Of a stretch of 64,000 nucleotides of DNA, positions 53,301 through 63,486 are shown piece after piece; position 1 is the stretch's first letter, and every line of letters starts with the position of its first letter. Origin of the DNA: Chondrosia reniformis (taxonomy: Eukaryota > Porifera > Demospongiae > Chondrillida > Chondrillidae). The translations under genes and the position numbers were made by a program. A model generated the notes under the pieces. That model had not been told where the DNA came from and searched no databases. It worked only from the letters and a program-made list of their open reading frames with translations. The DNA is taken from the NCBI GenBank assembly GCA_947172415.1, contig OX359196.1, positions 5,273,901 to 5,337,900 on the forward strand. The letters run 5' to 3'.

Positions 53301-54470
53301 TGTGTGTATCTTACACTTCTAGTGTGTGTTATACTAGCTGCCAGTGTGTGTTATACTAGCTGCCAGTGTGTGTTATACTAGCTGCCGCTGTGTGTTATAC
53401 TAGCTGCCAGTGTGTGTTATACTAGCTGCCGCTGTGTACATACCTTGCACCGAAGGAAGGTTGAGGGGGCATCCTTGCTTGCATTGAGAGCTGAAAAATG
53501 GATCAATCTCTTTATTCCAACTTCTTTACAAGCTTCTGCAATGGTCTCTGGAGCTTTGACAAGGACATCAGGAAACTTAAAATGTCTACCAATAGTCAGA
53601 AGAAACTCATTATTTAAGGGAAACTCCCAAGAGGATTTCCATTGAGTTAGTGGACATACCCTATATTGTACAATTGAGATATGTATATAAAGACTACCTT
53701 GTTTCGTAGTCTCTTCCGATGAGATTGATTACAATATCTGAGTACTTGATACATTTGACAACTGATTCACGGTCTCTGATGTCATATTCCTGCAAGAATC
53801 ATTCAACACGTCAGCCATTTTAGACCAGTGGATATATGTCACTAATATAGACACTAATAGAATAAGGATTCCTTATAATATAAATATAGACACTGTTTCA
53901 ATGTCTGAATTTGTTCACTATCACTCTTGACCTGTTACACACAATCAGACTTTTCATTGGCTCATGAGCTTCTATAGAACGTATTCTGTATCATAGTATG
54001 TATTGCAGTTACATTATGCTCAAATCTAAAAAATGCATTTGTTGGCCAAGTGACAATTCTCCCATGTTGAAGGCTAGTGACAATTGAACCTACCGGAAAG
54101 TTAATCTGTCCTAGGTCGCCCATCAGCCTCAAGTGACGGTAGTCAAACTCACATCCTCGGAACGGACACACCACTTGACTACCAGTGCGACCTAATGGTC
54201 AATATGGTAATAAATACAAGTATGTACCGTAGTATTAGAACATTATAACAGAACCAGACTGACTATATGAATTTTCGGTTTACCTAGCCTATTGACGACA
54301 TATCTGCCGACAAAGCCCGAGGCTCCAAAGACTGTCACTACATGACCACTGAAAGAAGACCTCCCACCAGTTCCACTCTTACTCAGACTTGACGCTTTTC
54401 TAAGCTGCTGCATAGAACAGTACTGCTGTAGCTGAGTATTCACAAACAATTGTCTTCTTACAGCCGCCAT
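50375..54470 (-). CDS. NDUFA9: NDUFA9, mitochondrial complex I 39-kDa subunit
   Basis: Supernumerary subunit of NADH:ubiquinone oxidoreductase, an atypical short-chain dehydrogenase holding NADPH. Exons: 54470-54284, 54191-54094, 53789-53698, 53585-53444, 52774-52672, 52366-52293, 51927-51851, 51554-51459, 51096-51030, 50539-50375; 366 residues (human 377), every phase consistent. N-terminus is a basic, Gln/Ser-rich presequence; dinucleotide fold [16 protein letters not shown]; family blocks [67 protein letters not shown]. The last intron-rich part matches human exon by exon. Start codon is 75 bp from the divergent STPG start. Confidence 0.95.
50668..50790. repeat. 30-bp minisatellite, 4 copies, in NDUFA9 last intron
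   Basis: Unit AATATTTTCTGCAACCTATT plus AATTAAAGAG, nearly identical copies. Confidence 0.93.
52450..52640 (-). repeat. Dispersed PLE-derived repeat, copy D
   Basis: Reverse-orientation copy in an NDUFA9 intron. Matches the 3' part of the PLE at 46315-46530: TTAGCACAGAGAGCCAAGGA side, hammerhead region, GA-rich stretch, and CTCTCACTAGGTTTAGTTCC end, but contains no RT. Confidence 0.75.
52526..52570 (-). ncRNA. Hammerhead-like motif, copy D
   Basis: On the minus strand: GGGTCA, CCGATGA (one change from CTGATGA), a decayed stem II, AAAAC-AGCT-GTC and TGGCCC. Stem I pairs along its full length (one G-U), although the core carries substitutions, so it is probably inactive. Confidence 0.5.
52853..52965. 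repeat. 21-bp minisatellite in NDUFA9 intron
   Basis: Five copies of GGTGGAGCCACCACTGGGA followed by TG or GG; each unit contains the small palindrome GGTGGAGCCACC. Confidence 0.93.
53283..53438. repeat. 22-bp minisatellite next to NDUFA9 exon 4
   Basis: Units GTGTGTTATACTAGCTGCCA about five times, ending at the 5' splice site of exon 53585-53444. Confidence 0.88.
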
Positions 54471-54545
54471 TTTAACTCAACCGGGAAGGAAACGCATTCG
54501 ATAAATGGGTGTGGTGGAATCTACTGTGTAGGCGTGGTAGAAACC
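54471..54545. promoter_or_regulatory. 75-bp divergent NDUFA9/STPG promoter
   Basis: The two start codons are only 75 bp apart on opposite strands, so both 5' UTRs and the core promoter(s) must fit or overlap here. No TATA element seen. Confidence 0.5.
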
Positions 54546-56243
54546 ATGGAATCTACGGGAGACAAGAGGAAACAGTCCGCAGTTCGCATTAGAAGTAAAT
54601 CCTTTGATGCCTCAACTAAAAAGGAGAGACCGAAAACAGGAAGGACGGCCATGGGGGACTACATAATTCCCAAAGGAGGGCGGCCCTTGACAGCCCTAAT
54701 GGAGACAACACCGGGAGCACAAAAGTACAGACCCAATACGACCCTTGTCCTGCCAAAAGCACCGGAATATACTTTAAAAGGCCACCTCAGGGAATTGTCA
54801 AAGCTATCTATGCCATCCCCAAGTGAGTATGACTCCGGAAAAGACTTAGTCTGGACAGACAAGAGGTTTTCTCTAACTCCAAAAGACATTACTTGGCCTT
54901 ATGATCCAAGGAAGGAAGCTCATTTAACCTGCACACCTGGATCTGGCCATTACAAGCTAACCTATGGTGACACGGGGGCTGGACTCAAAAGGTCTTGCAG
55001 TGCAAAATATAAGGGAAGGATTCAGGTTGGACCACCTAATAGTCTTGTCCAGCCAGCTGACACTGAAGGATTTCAAACCCCAGGAAGCAAATACTGGCCA
55101 AAGCCTGAAAAAGGCCCAAGATATTCCCTTTCAGCCAAGACCAAAAGGGATGAGGCCATCAAAGAAGAGAGCTTAGGTCCAGGTCCTGCTGCATATACCA
55201 TCGCAACAAAGCCTCCCCCAGCTCCACTGATTGGTGAAGTTGCACCCGAGTTAAAAGTAATACCTACACCTGCACCAAATGAATATGACATTAGCTCTTC
55301 CTTCGGATTGGGCCCAAAGAGAACATTTGGAATTAAAACAGAGGAAAAAATCTCTCAAATAGCTCCACCTCCAAACACCTATGATCCAAAAAGACCAGAG
55401 AGTGCTATATCTACCACAGTAACTTATCGAGCCTTCTCTGTCCCTCCAGATCAGAGACCATCTCCAGCTGATCACACTGTGAGACCTCAATCAGTGCTTG
55501 TACATAACCCAGAATACAGCTGCCGGAAGAACTGTCTTCCAGTCTATCCAGACATACTACAGTATCCTGAACATACTGCTTTAGAGCCACCTGGACCTGG
55601 AGAATATGAAACTGACAGGGAATTTCATGAAAATACTAATCCAAAGTATTCTGTTGGATTGCCAATACCTCAACCACCAAGTAATTTAGATAGATACGTT
55701 CAATCATGAATGACATTCTTATGAGCTTTATTGTCCTGTTTAGATACTAATCCATCACCAAATAAGTATGTGGTGAAGCATGACACACGATCAGATATCA
55801 AAAGACCCCCACAATACACAATGGGACGGAGATTTTCTGAAAGTGATGTATCACTCAGGAAACAGCCAAATCCTGGTCCCGCTGATTACTCTCCAAAGAA
55901 GATCCTTGGGAGACCACCTTCCTCTAGGATCATTCCAAGAAGAAAGGCTCTAACAGGTAAGACATAGACTGCATGGATGATATAAATTAAAAGGATACGC
56001 AAGTCATAAAATTCTTAAGAGTATGAAACCTTTTCCATAATTTTAAGCTTACAGCTCTAGCCTTAATATCTTTCTCCTACAGCACCTGCAACACCTGCAG
56101 CTAATCAATATGACATTGCTAAAGGTCTCACTAAAAAGGGAAGCGGCAAGAACATCTCCACTAGCATGAAAGGAAGACAAAGTCCATTTGTCTATTCTGG
56201 ATTTTCTAATGTAGCTATGTATAGATGTTCAACTTTATCATAA
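54546..56243 (+). CDS. SHIPPO/STPG-repeat ciliary protein (502 aa)
   Basis: Relative of ODF3/CIMAP and STPG proteins, which bind microtubules of sperm tails and cilia. Exons: 54546-55680, 55744-55956, 56083-56243; phases 1, 1. The start at 54546 is chosen because further upstream Met codons would overlap NDUFA9. The protein is full of SHIPPO-type P-G-P-x-x-Y units: GPGPAAYTI, TPAPNEYDIS, APPPNTYDP, PPGPGEYET, PSPNKYVV, NPGPADYSP, ATPANQYDI. Basic, Pro-rich and without membrane segments. The exact member (STPG2 or an ODF3-like) cannot be settled by eye. Confidence 0.85.
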
Positions 56244-56422
56244 CAGACACTATTTAAATATATGAATGTAAATTAGTGAAGTATTTGTAAGAAACAATTT
56301 TAATCGAGAGATTTCAGTTGGCGAAAAAGGAAAACGGTGCATTTTTGTATTTATATGCCACCGGAAATACGGCTACCCTTAGCGTCATAGACGGACCCTG
56401 GTGTACTACAACCTGGAATCTG

Positions 56423-56469
56423 ATTGGCCAATTGAATTCGGGCGGTATCCCTGAAGAGGGCATAAAAAG
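56423..56469 (+). promoter_or_regulatory. H2A.X core promoter: CCAAT pair and TATA-like box
   Basis: ATTGGCCAAT (56423-56432) gives a CCAAT box on both strands; CATAAAAAG at 56461-56469 is a TATA-like box about 73 bp before the ATG, a usual histone-gene arrangement. Confidence 0.65.
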
Positions 56470-56541
56470 CGAAGATATTTCTTAACAAATCATCGATTTT
56501 AGTGATTAACTCAAAGTTCCCAAAAATCAAGTTCCCAAATC

Positions 56542-56937
56542 ATGTCTGGACGTGGAAAAGGAGGCAAGACTCGTGCTAAGGCGAAGAGCCGTTCAGCCCG
56601 TGCTGGATTAGCTTTCCCAGTCGGTCGTGTTCACAGACTACTTCGTACTGGAAACTATGCTGAACGTGTCGGTGCTGGTGCCCCAGTCTATCTGGCTGCA
56701 GTGATGGAGTACCTGACTGCTGAGATCCTAGAGTTGGCTGGAAACGCTGCTCGTGACAACAAGAAGCAGAGGATCAACCCAAGACATCTTCAACTCGCCA
56801 TCAGGAACGACGAGGAACTGAACAAACTTCTCTCAGGTGTAACCATTGCTCAGGGTGGTGTTCTTCCAAACATTCAGGCTGTGCTCCTGCCCAAGAAGTC
56901 TGGCGGCAAAGGAAGCTCACAGAGTCAAGAATTGTAA
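56542..56937 (+). CDS. H2AX: Histone H2A.X (SQEL tail), replication-type
   Basis: 131-residue H2A core histone: [20 protein letters not shown] start, [15 protein letters not shown], acidic-patch region [18 protein letters not shown], docking [18 protein letters not shown]. It ends GSSQSQEL; the last four residues S-Q-E-L fit the SQ(E/D)-hydrophobic motif phosphorylated by ATM-type kinases, the mark of H2A.X. Intronless, and a canonical histone stem-loop follows the stop, so it is an S-phase gene that also serves as H2A.X. A lone H2A with no adjacent H2B/H3/H4 in the window. Confidence 0.95.
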   Translation: MSGRGKGGKTRAKAKSRSARAGLAFPVGRVHRLLRTGNYAERVGAGAPVYLAAVMEYLTAEILELAGNAARDNKKQRINPRHLQLAIRNDEELNKLLSGVTIAQGGVLPNIQAVLLPKKSGGKGSSQSQEL

Positions 56938-56963
56938 ATATTTAAAACTCTTTCAAACAAAAC

Positions 56964-56979
56964 GGCTTTCTTCAAAGCC
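56964..56979 (+). terminator. Histone mRNA 3' stem-loop
   Basis: GGCTTT-CTTC-AAAGCC, a perfect 6-bp stem with 4-base loop 27 bp after the stop, fitting the SLBP-binding consensus; CCAAGAGATT about 10 bp later resembles the histone downstream element. Confidence 0.92.
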
Positions 56980-57141
56980 AACACATTCCAAGAGATTACC
57001 CCATAATAAGCACATTTCTAATTTACTAATCATATGTAGTCTCTATAAATGTATTATGTAAATACAAATACTGTACATGACATTGCAATTATATTTCAAT
57101 ACATGTATTTATTAATTAAGCTGCTCGCACAAGGTAACAAA

Positions 57142-58158
57142 ATGGCGCTTTGTGTTGCTATTTTTTTGATGACGGGCTTCGGTTTCGTGCACGGCCAAGT
57201 TCCTGTGCAGAGCAATATGAAGACATTTTCTTATGCAATTAAGGACGGAGTGCTACCTGGAAACACCGAGAAAACCCTTTACCAATACAAAACTGGATCC
57301 GGTGTTATCACGGAGCAATGGTTTACGGGGCCTGCAATGAATTCCGATACTCGAGTAAGAATCTACATAGACGGCGAATCAACGGCAAGCTTGGACTTCC
57401 AGCTATATCTGGCTCATGGCATAGGCTATAACGATACGATCGAAAATAAATACGTTCCTTGGGGAACCAACCGTATGTCTCATGCAGCCTCCGGGGGTGG
57501 ACTGTATAACACATACAGAATCCCATATCTCAAGTCTTTTCGTGTGACAGTGAATAATCCGAAGGGAGGCGTGTTCTTTTATATTATCAGGGGAGTTGAA
57601 AACTACCCTTTGGTAGTAGGAGATTTACTACTACCCAGTAATACCAGACTGAGATTGTACAAAAATGTAAATGTCCTCCTTAAGCCTTTGGAGTACATCA
57701 CTCTGGCATCTGTTAACAACTCTGCGGGAGCTATATTTCAAGTGACACTGGCAGCCAATAGTAGTGATTTCACATATTTAGAAGCATGTATGCGTGTCAA
57801 GATTGACGGTGGCGATGTAATGTATCTTTCGTCTGGCACAGAGGATTTCTTTTTGTCTGCATACTACTTCAATGCTGGTGTGTTTCATATGGATAATTCT
57901 GGTCTCACAAGTTTTGAGGGAAAAGGAACATTGTCAGCTTATAAGTTTTTTGAAAATGACCCAGTGTTATTTACAAAATCAGTAGAGCTAATTTGGCGCT
58001 GTGGAGAAGTTGTCAGATCAGCATATGGTTGTCCCTACGACTTCTTTCCTCCAGGCCAGGAACCCTTCACCTCGACTGAGAAGGCACCTCCTAAGAAAGA
58101 ACAGTATGCTGACACAACAGTGACCACCTATACCTGGGTGTATGAATGGAGCTACTAA
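57142..58158 (+). CDS. Secreted DUF2961 / GH172-like protein, intronless (338 aa)
   Basis: Signal peptide (MALCVAIFLMTGFGFVHG) then one DUF2961 domain: FTGPAMNSDTRVRIYIDGE, IPYLKSFRVTVNN, YLSSGTEDFFLSAYYFN, FHMDNSGLTSF. The TED segment and IYIDGE are the family signatures; characterised bacterial GH172 members act on fructose anhydrides and arabinofuranosides, and substrates of animal members are unknown to me. The start at 57142 is preferred over an upstream in-frame Met at 57049 because it begins the signal peptide. A single open exon of 1 kb is unusual among the intron-rich genes here and could mean bacterial ancestry or retroposition. Ends YEWSY. Confidence 0.8.
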   Translation: MALCVAIFLMTGFGFVHGQVPVQSNMKTFSYAIKDGVLPGNTEKTLYQYKTGSGVITEQWFTGPAMNSDTRVRIYIDGESTASLDFQLYLAHGIGYNDTIENKYVPWGTNRMSHAASGGGLYNTYRIPYLKSFRVTVNNPKGGVFFYIIRGVENYPLVVGDLLLPSNTRLRLYKNVNVLLKPLEYITLASVNNSAGAIFQVTLAANSSDFTYLEACMRVKIDGGDVMYLSSGTEDFFLSAYYFNAGVFHMDNSGLTSFEGKGTLSAYKFFENDPVLFTKSVELIWRCGEVVRSAYGCPYDFFPPGQEPFTSTEKAPPKKEQYADTTVTTYTWVYEWSY

Positions 58159-58561
58159 GGACGGTTCGATTAAGAGACTGCAACATGGTCACATTATCAT
58201 AACCTACACACATTAATCATATAAATTGTTCCGTTTCTATTAGTTTGTATGCCTTACTTAGGATGTTAGTATATAAATAAATACCATAGGATGGGTATTA
58301 ATTGTTGTACAGAGGAAGCCGTATACGTAGGTCACCATGTGCACACCACTTATGACCACCAATCAGATACATTGTGGGTGCCCTCAGTTGAGTCAATGAC
58401 CATTATATTATTAGTGTACACGCTAAAGGAGTTATTTGCTACTTTATACTCTACTTGTTACTTAGCATGCAGTATATGTAGAAATAAACACAAGTTGAGA
58501 CTATATGACACCAATCAATATCTACCCTACAGTATGGTACCTGTTTAATATACTCATCGTA

Positions 58562-58663
58562 TCTTTTGGATGGTTCATCTTACAACTCTTTGAGCATCTA
58601 AAGATGCCATTTATTAAATCTTTTTAGATGCTCAAAGAGTTGAAAGACAAACCATCCAAAAGA
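58562..58663. repeat. Foldback element with 41-bp arms
   Basis: TCTTTTGGATGGTTCATCTT... (58562-58602) is repeated in reverse complement at 58623-58663 around a 20-bp loop, followed by AGACACAGTTGATGAAATCC, the shared end of the family at 62406-62551. Confidence 0.88.
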
Positions 58664-58689
58664 TGAGTTAGACACAGTTGATGAAATCC

Positions 58690-58862
58690 ATAGGGAACTA
58701 AATCTAGTGAGAGCTTTGGATGAGGATACAAGAATTTTCTACTTCTCTTCTTCTCCACTGGGACAGCCAGCTGTTTCTTGGAATTCCACCCTTTATCAGT
58801 GACCCTGGGTATCTTTATCTTCTTGATCGATTGTGAGTCCTTGGCTCTCTGTGCTAAACCTA
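58690..58862 (-). repeat. Dispersed PLE-derived repeat, copy E, at the APPL 3' end
   Basis: Reverse-orientation copy matching PLE 46315-46530 and copy D. It starts about 25 bp downstream of the last recognised APPL exon; if the donor there is not used, translation runs into it and stops at 58796. Confidence 0.78.
58760..58805 (-). ncRNA. Hammerhead-like motif, copy E
   Basis: On the minus strand: GGGTCA, CTGATAA (one change in the core), GGGTGGAATTCC stem II, GAAA, a longer stem III ACAG-CTGG-CTGT and a C at the cleavage position followed by CCCAG. Core substitution suggests loss of activity. Confidence 0.5.
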
Positions 58863-58885
58863 GGGTGTGTCATGCACATACGTAC

Positions 58886-61800
58886 CTCATCTTCGCTGAT
58901 GTCGCTGAGTAGGGACTGAGTGGAACCAGAGTGTGGAAGTAGCATGTCTGACAAGCTACCACTGCTCTCAGAGTGTCTTGGTTTAGACGGCTCTGAAGAT
59001 GTCTGCTTGGCTTGCTGCACAAGTGAGGTAGAAGGTCATAAATGTGCAAACTTCTAGAACAATGTTTCCATATACGTATGTACTGTACATAAAACAAACT
59101 AACAGCCATGATGAATGTGCTTAATATATTATTAAATGCTCTCAAATTGTGAACAAAGAAATACGTAGATATAACGTAACTACAACATGCAGTATATTCA
59201 TAAGTATGCAATATAGCAGACAGATTAGGTAAACCGAACTATATATAGCCAATGTACAGCATCATATATGTTTACTTACTATTATAGCTACTGCAGCCTT
59301 TATAACTTCATTACAGCTAGCACATATCTGTGTTATACAACAAATTAAGTAGAACAGAATATTGTATTGCTGGAAATAGTGGTTGGGAATTAATTATTGT
59401 GGTTAAAGGCAAGAATGTTCGGTGGGTTTGGAGTATAATATTATCTATCTGCCATCTTCGTTATGAATAAGTAAGTGCTAATACTTCTATCAATACTTCT
59501 GGTGTACTTACAATTTTTCCTGATTGCTCAGCCTCAAACATAAGACATACAAACTTTTTATCAGGGGCACGATGTACTACTCCAAAGACCCTTGTGATGG
59601 AAAAATTAGAATAATTCATTTAATTAGACAAAGCTCATTGGACCTCGTTGGCTAATCACAGAAGAGCTCTGTTGCAAGTACTCACTTTTCATTCTCTGGC
59701 ACATAGGAACAGAGAGCAACATCCTTCCACTTTATAGTCTGAGTGGTTTTGCCTTCAAACCATCTGTAAAACAAGTTAGAGTCAGAGATAATGATTACGG
59801 AATTGCATCACACTTATAGGATAAGGGTACCTCTGGGTACATATACCTTTTACACTTATAGGATAAGGGTACCTCTGGGTATGTATACCTTTTACACTTA
59901 TAGGATAAGGGTACCTCTGGGTACGTATACCTTTTACACTTATAGGATAAGGGTACCTCTGGGTATGTATACCTTTTACACTTATAGGATAAGGGTACCT
60001 CTGGGTATGTATACCTTTTACACTTATAGGATAAGGGTACCTCTGGGTACGTATACCTTTTACACTTATAGGATAAGGGTACCTCTGGGTACGTATACCC
60101 TTTACACTTATAGGACAAGGGTACCTCTGGGTACGCATACCTTTTACACTTATAGGATAAGGGTACCTCTGGGTACGTATACCTTTTACACTTATAGGAT
60201 AAGGGTACCTCTGGGTACGCATACCTTTTACACTTATAGGATAAGGGTACCTCTGGGTATGTATACCTTTTACACTTATAGGATAAGGGTACCTCTGGGT
60301 ACATATACCTTTTACACTTATAGGATAAGGGTACCTCTGGGTACGCATACCTTTTACACTTATAGGATAAGGGTACCTCTGGGTACGTATACCCTTTACA
60401 CTTATAGGATAAGGGTACCTCTGGGTACGTATACCTTTTACACTTATAGGATAAGGGTACCTCTGGGTACGTATACCTTTTACACTTATAGGATAAGGGT
60501 ACCTCTGGGTACGTATACCCTTTACACTACATACGTATGTAGCCTCTCTAACTATATGATAATTATCTTTTACTAATGACATTCATTACATATATTAATT
60601 GATAAAATTGACTATTATACAGTTTATATATATTATTTATGAAAGGCTATACTGACCTTAAGCCATTAATTTCGATGTAAAGGGCAGATTTTTCCTTTCT
60701 TGGTGACTTTTCACTCCAGTTCTTCCTCAAAGTTGCTGCAACCAAAGAGTGGTTCTTGGCCTCGTTAATGGGAGCTCTCCCCAGGAACCTCACAGTGTAC
60801 TGGTACCTAGTCACCTTACCTCCTCCACCTGAACACAATGACAGGCAGGAATATAAATACAAGTCTATTCTCTCCTATGAGATCAATATAGCCTACATAC
60901 GTACATATACGTACATACAGTGCTCCACACTGGAGAGTGAACTGTCTTTTTTGGAGAAAAAAGGTTTTAAAATCACATGCATTGGTATGGAATAATGACA
61001 GCCCATGTGAGTGGGAGGGAGGAGGGATCAAGTGATTGCAATGTGGAGTTGATAACAAATAGGAATATAGATACAAGTTTATTCTCTCCCATACGTATGT
61101 TAAAAACAGCTGTATATGCACAATTATATGCACATAATACTCATACATATTTATACATACACATACACATATAACCTTTGCTTCTCTTATTCTTTTTGAC
61201 TTGTCTGTCAATCCACATTTTAATACTTTCCCTTTCTGATGCAACTTTAACATTTGTGGATGGAGTCCCTTCTGTCTTGACATATTTTGGTGCAGTCACT
61301 TGAGAGCACATATCTTCCTGAGAAGATCGGCTTGCCTGGTTCCTAATGACTATCATCCACTGAAATAAAAACAGTATACACATTCAAATGATGTACACAT
61401 ACACATCCAGAATAACAACACCTCTATCCACCACTCACTACCAACCTCATCCTGAGCCACTGCGCTTTCAGCTTGCAGAAACATAGATTCTGCTCTATTG
61501 GTCACCTCAAAAACATACCTTCGGTCGTCTACCTCACTGTTTGTACATTGTGTATCACGAAGGGACAGCAACACACTTGGTTCCTGTGTGAAGATTACAA
61601 GACACAAGGCTACATATAAGACACTTCAAATGGAAATCCCACAAATGGCAATCAGCTACAAGACACAACAGATCTCACTTCGTCTTTGGATGTGTAGATC
61701 ATGAGTTTCTGCTTGCTGATGAAAACATACAATCTCTCCCACCAGGCACCCCTGGGGCTGTGGACAAGCAAAAAGAAAATACTACATCATCTACACGGAA

Positions 61801-63486
61801 CAACAGAACCTCTACCTTTTGACATAAAGATATCCTTCTTTTCTCAGTAAATTGGGATCAGCAAGGCTAAACTCACTGAATGGATCTAAAGTGGAACACA
61901 ATTCACAATAACATGCACAGACATGATTACTGTACAATAAACGCAGGCTATATGGGTAAGGTGCAGTGATATTTACTCACAGTTGGAAAACAATACACAG
62001 GTAGGTAGGTAAATAGCATACATGCAGGTACTGTATTATGACTTTAAAATGGCTACCAATGTACCTCTAGGGTCTGGATCGGGTGTATACTTGAGAGGAA
62101 ACTCCTTTAAACTTTTTTCTTTTTGCTTAAACACTTCCTTATTTACAGCACTGCTAGACAGCTGCAGTCTAATGCAGAAACATGAAAAATGTAAAACAAC
62201 AAACAAGAGGTCAGGGTCCAAGAGAGTCATTTAGAGGAGATCAAGGACAACATCTTGACAGTACGTAGTTTAGAAATATGGCTCATTCATTTGTTTATAG
62301 AGCAGGTCATGATTGAAACCTTTTGCCATTGCACATTAGAGAAGTGGACGATCAGAATTAAGTCAAGAATCAAAGACTACTATATGGATTGACTATAATT
62401 CTTTTATCTTTGTAAGGTTCATCTTTCAACTTTGGGAGCGTCTAGAGAAGAAGACCCCCAGGGTTGAAACGTTTGGCAGATAGAAAAATCGAGAAGAAAA
62501 AACTACGTCTCTAGACGCTCCCAAAATCGAAAGATGAACCTTTACAAAGATAAGTTCGACACAGTTAGAAGAAACCCTTATTCTATTATATTTCTTTTAA
62601 TAATTTAACACTTAATTTTTATTAGTTATAACAATTGTGTATATGTCCCCAATTTATACCAGCCTTGGCTGAAGGGGTAACTAACTAGCAACAACAATAA
62701 AATACGTACCTCTGGGTGCCTATAAACTGTATACAACAGTGACAATCACAAGAAATGACTTACAATAATGTTGCTAGTCCAGTAACATGGGAGGTCTACT
62801 GGTGACTAAGTACCTGATCTGGTGATGTGTAAAAGATGTAACTACCTTTTCAAATGCATTGATGCTAGCGTTGACATCTTGAATAACTTCTCCTCATGGT
62901 CTTTAGACTGAGCTTGTGATAAGTAAGGTTTCTAAAGATATAAAGCACACTTTGTAACACCTATCACTTTCTCATAAAATCAAACGACTTTACCAGTGAT
63001 TTAAGGAATTCCAGTAGTGGTACTGTCAGCTCTCCTAGATATGAGTATTTGAATATGTTCAGACTGGAGCAGTACTCTGTAGCAGCCTATATAGGTACGT
63101 AGGACAATAGTATACATATTGTAAACTATTGTATTGTATATATACGTATATCAGAGAATACAATATTACTCTCTAATTATATAAGTGGAGATAGTGCAAA
63201 AAACATGGCCACCCTATTCCAACAATTATCAATAAGTTAAATAAACCATATTTTACAAAAATGGAAATTAGAAGCAGTGATTTTACAGAAGTGCAATACT
63301 CATCCCTTTCTATAACCATGCACATGACAATTTAGCACGTTTTTGCTAACTCTATCACATATATTACTCATACCTGGTGATATTGTCTGGCTGTCAAATA
63401 CACGTCTCCTTGTGCCTCAAACAGGCTCCTCTCTGTCTCCTTCTTCTTAGACAACTGACAGTATTTATCCACAGCTGAGCCGTGAT
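58886..63486 (-). CDS. APPL1: APPL-like BAR-PH-PTB endosomal adaptor (N-terminus beyond right edge)
   Basis: Rab5 effector adaptor of early signalling endosomes. Exons: 63486-63374, 63086-62994, 62931-62846, 62168-62065, 61885-61816, 61757-61679, 61583-61446, 61359-61176, 60828-60657, 59763-59686, 59590-59512, 59327-59280, 59014-58886; phases agree. Order: end of BAR domain (YCQLSKKKETERSLFEAQG), YTPDPDP linker, PH domain (LLRKEGYLYV, AWWERLYVFI, RRYVFEVTN, FLQAESAVAQDEWMIVI), PTB domain (YTVRFLGRAPINEAKNHS, VFGVVHRAPDKKFVCLMFE), Ser-rich tail. The order and spacing match vertebrate APPL1/2. The final exon may be missed: after 58886 there is a GTACGT donor, otherwise the frame ends at 58796 inside a retroelement copy. 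An exon may also begin at the extreme right (near 63970-64000). Confidence 0.87.
59811..60530. repeat. 42-bp minisatellite, about 17 copies, in APPL intron
   Basis: Unit ACTTATAGGATAAGGGTACC plus TCTGGGTACGTATACCTTTTAC, highly homogeneous, between APPL exons 60828-60657 and 59763-59686. Because 42 is a multiple of 3, it opens 14-residue repeat frames on both strands; these are not genes. Confidence 0.95.
62406..62551. repeat. Foldback element with 43-bp arms and ribozyme-like loop (family 2)
   Basis: ATCTTTGTAAGGTTCATCTT...GCGTCTAGAGA (62406-62448) pairs with 62508-62551; the loop carries GAAGAAGACCCCCAGGGTTG-AAACGTTTGGC, related to the element at 9157-9247. In an APPL intron. Confidence 0.85.

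Noticed and set aside
59782..60582. Overlapping 260-residue repeat proteins on both strands
   Set aside because: Both frames are generated by the 42-bp repeat being a multiple of three, inside an APPL intron.
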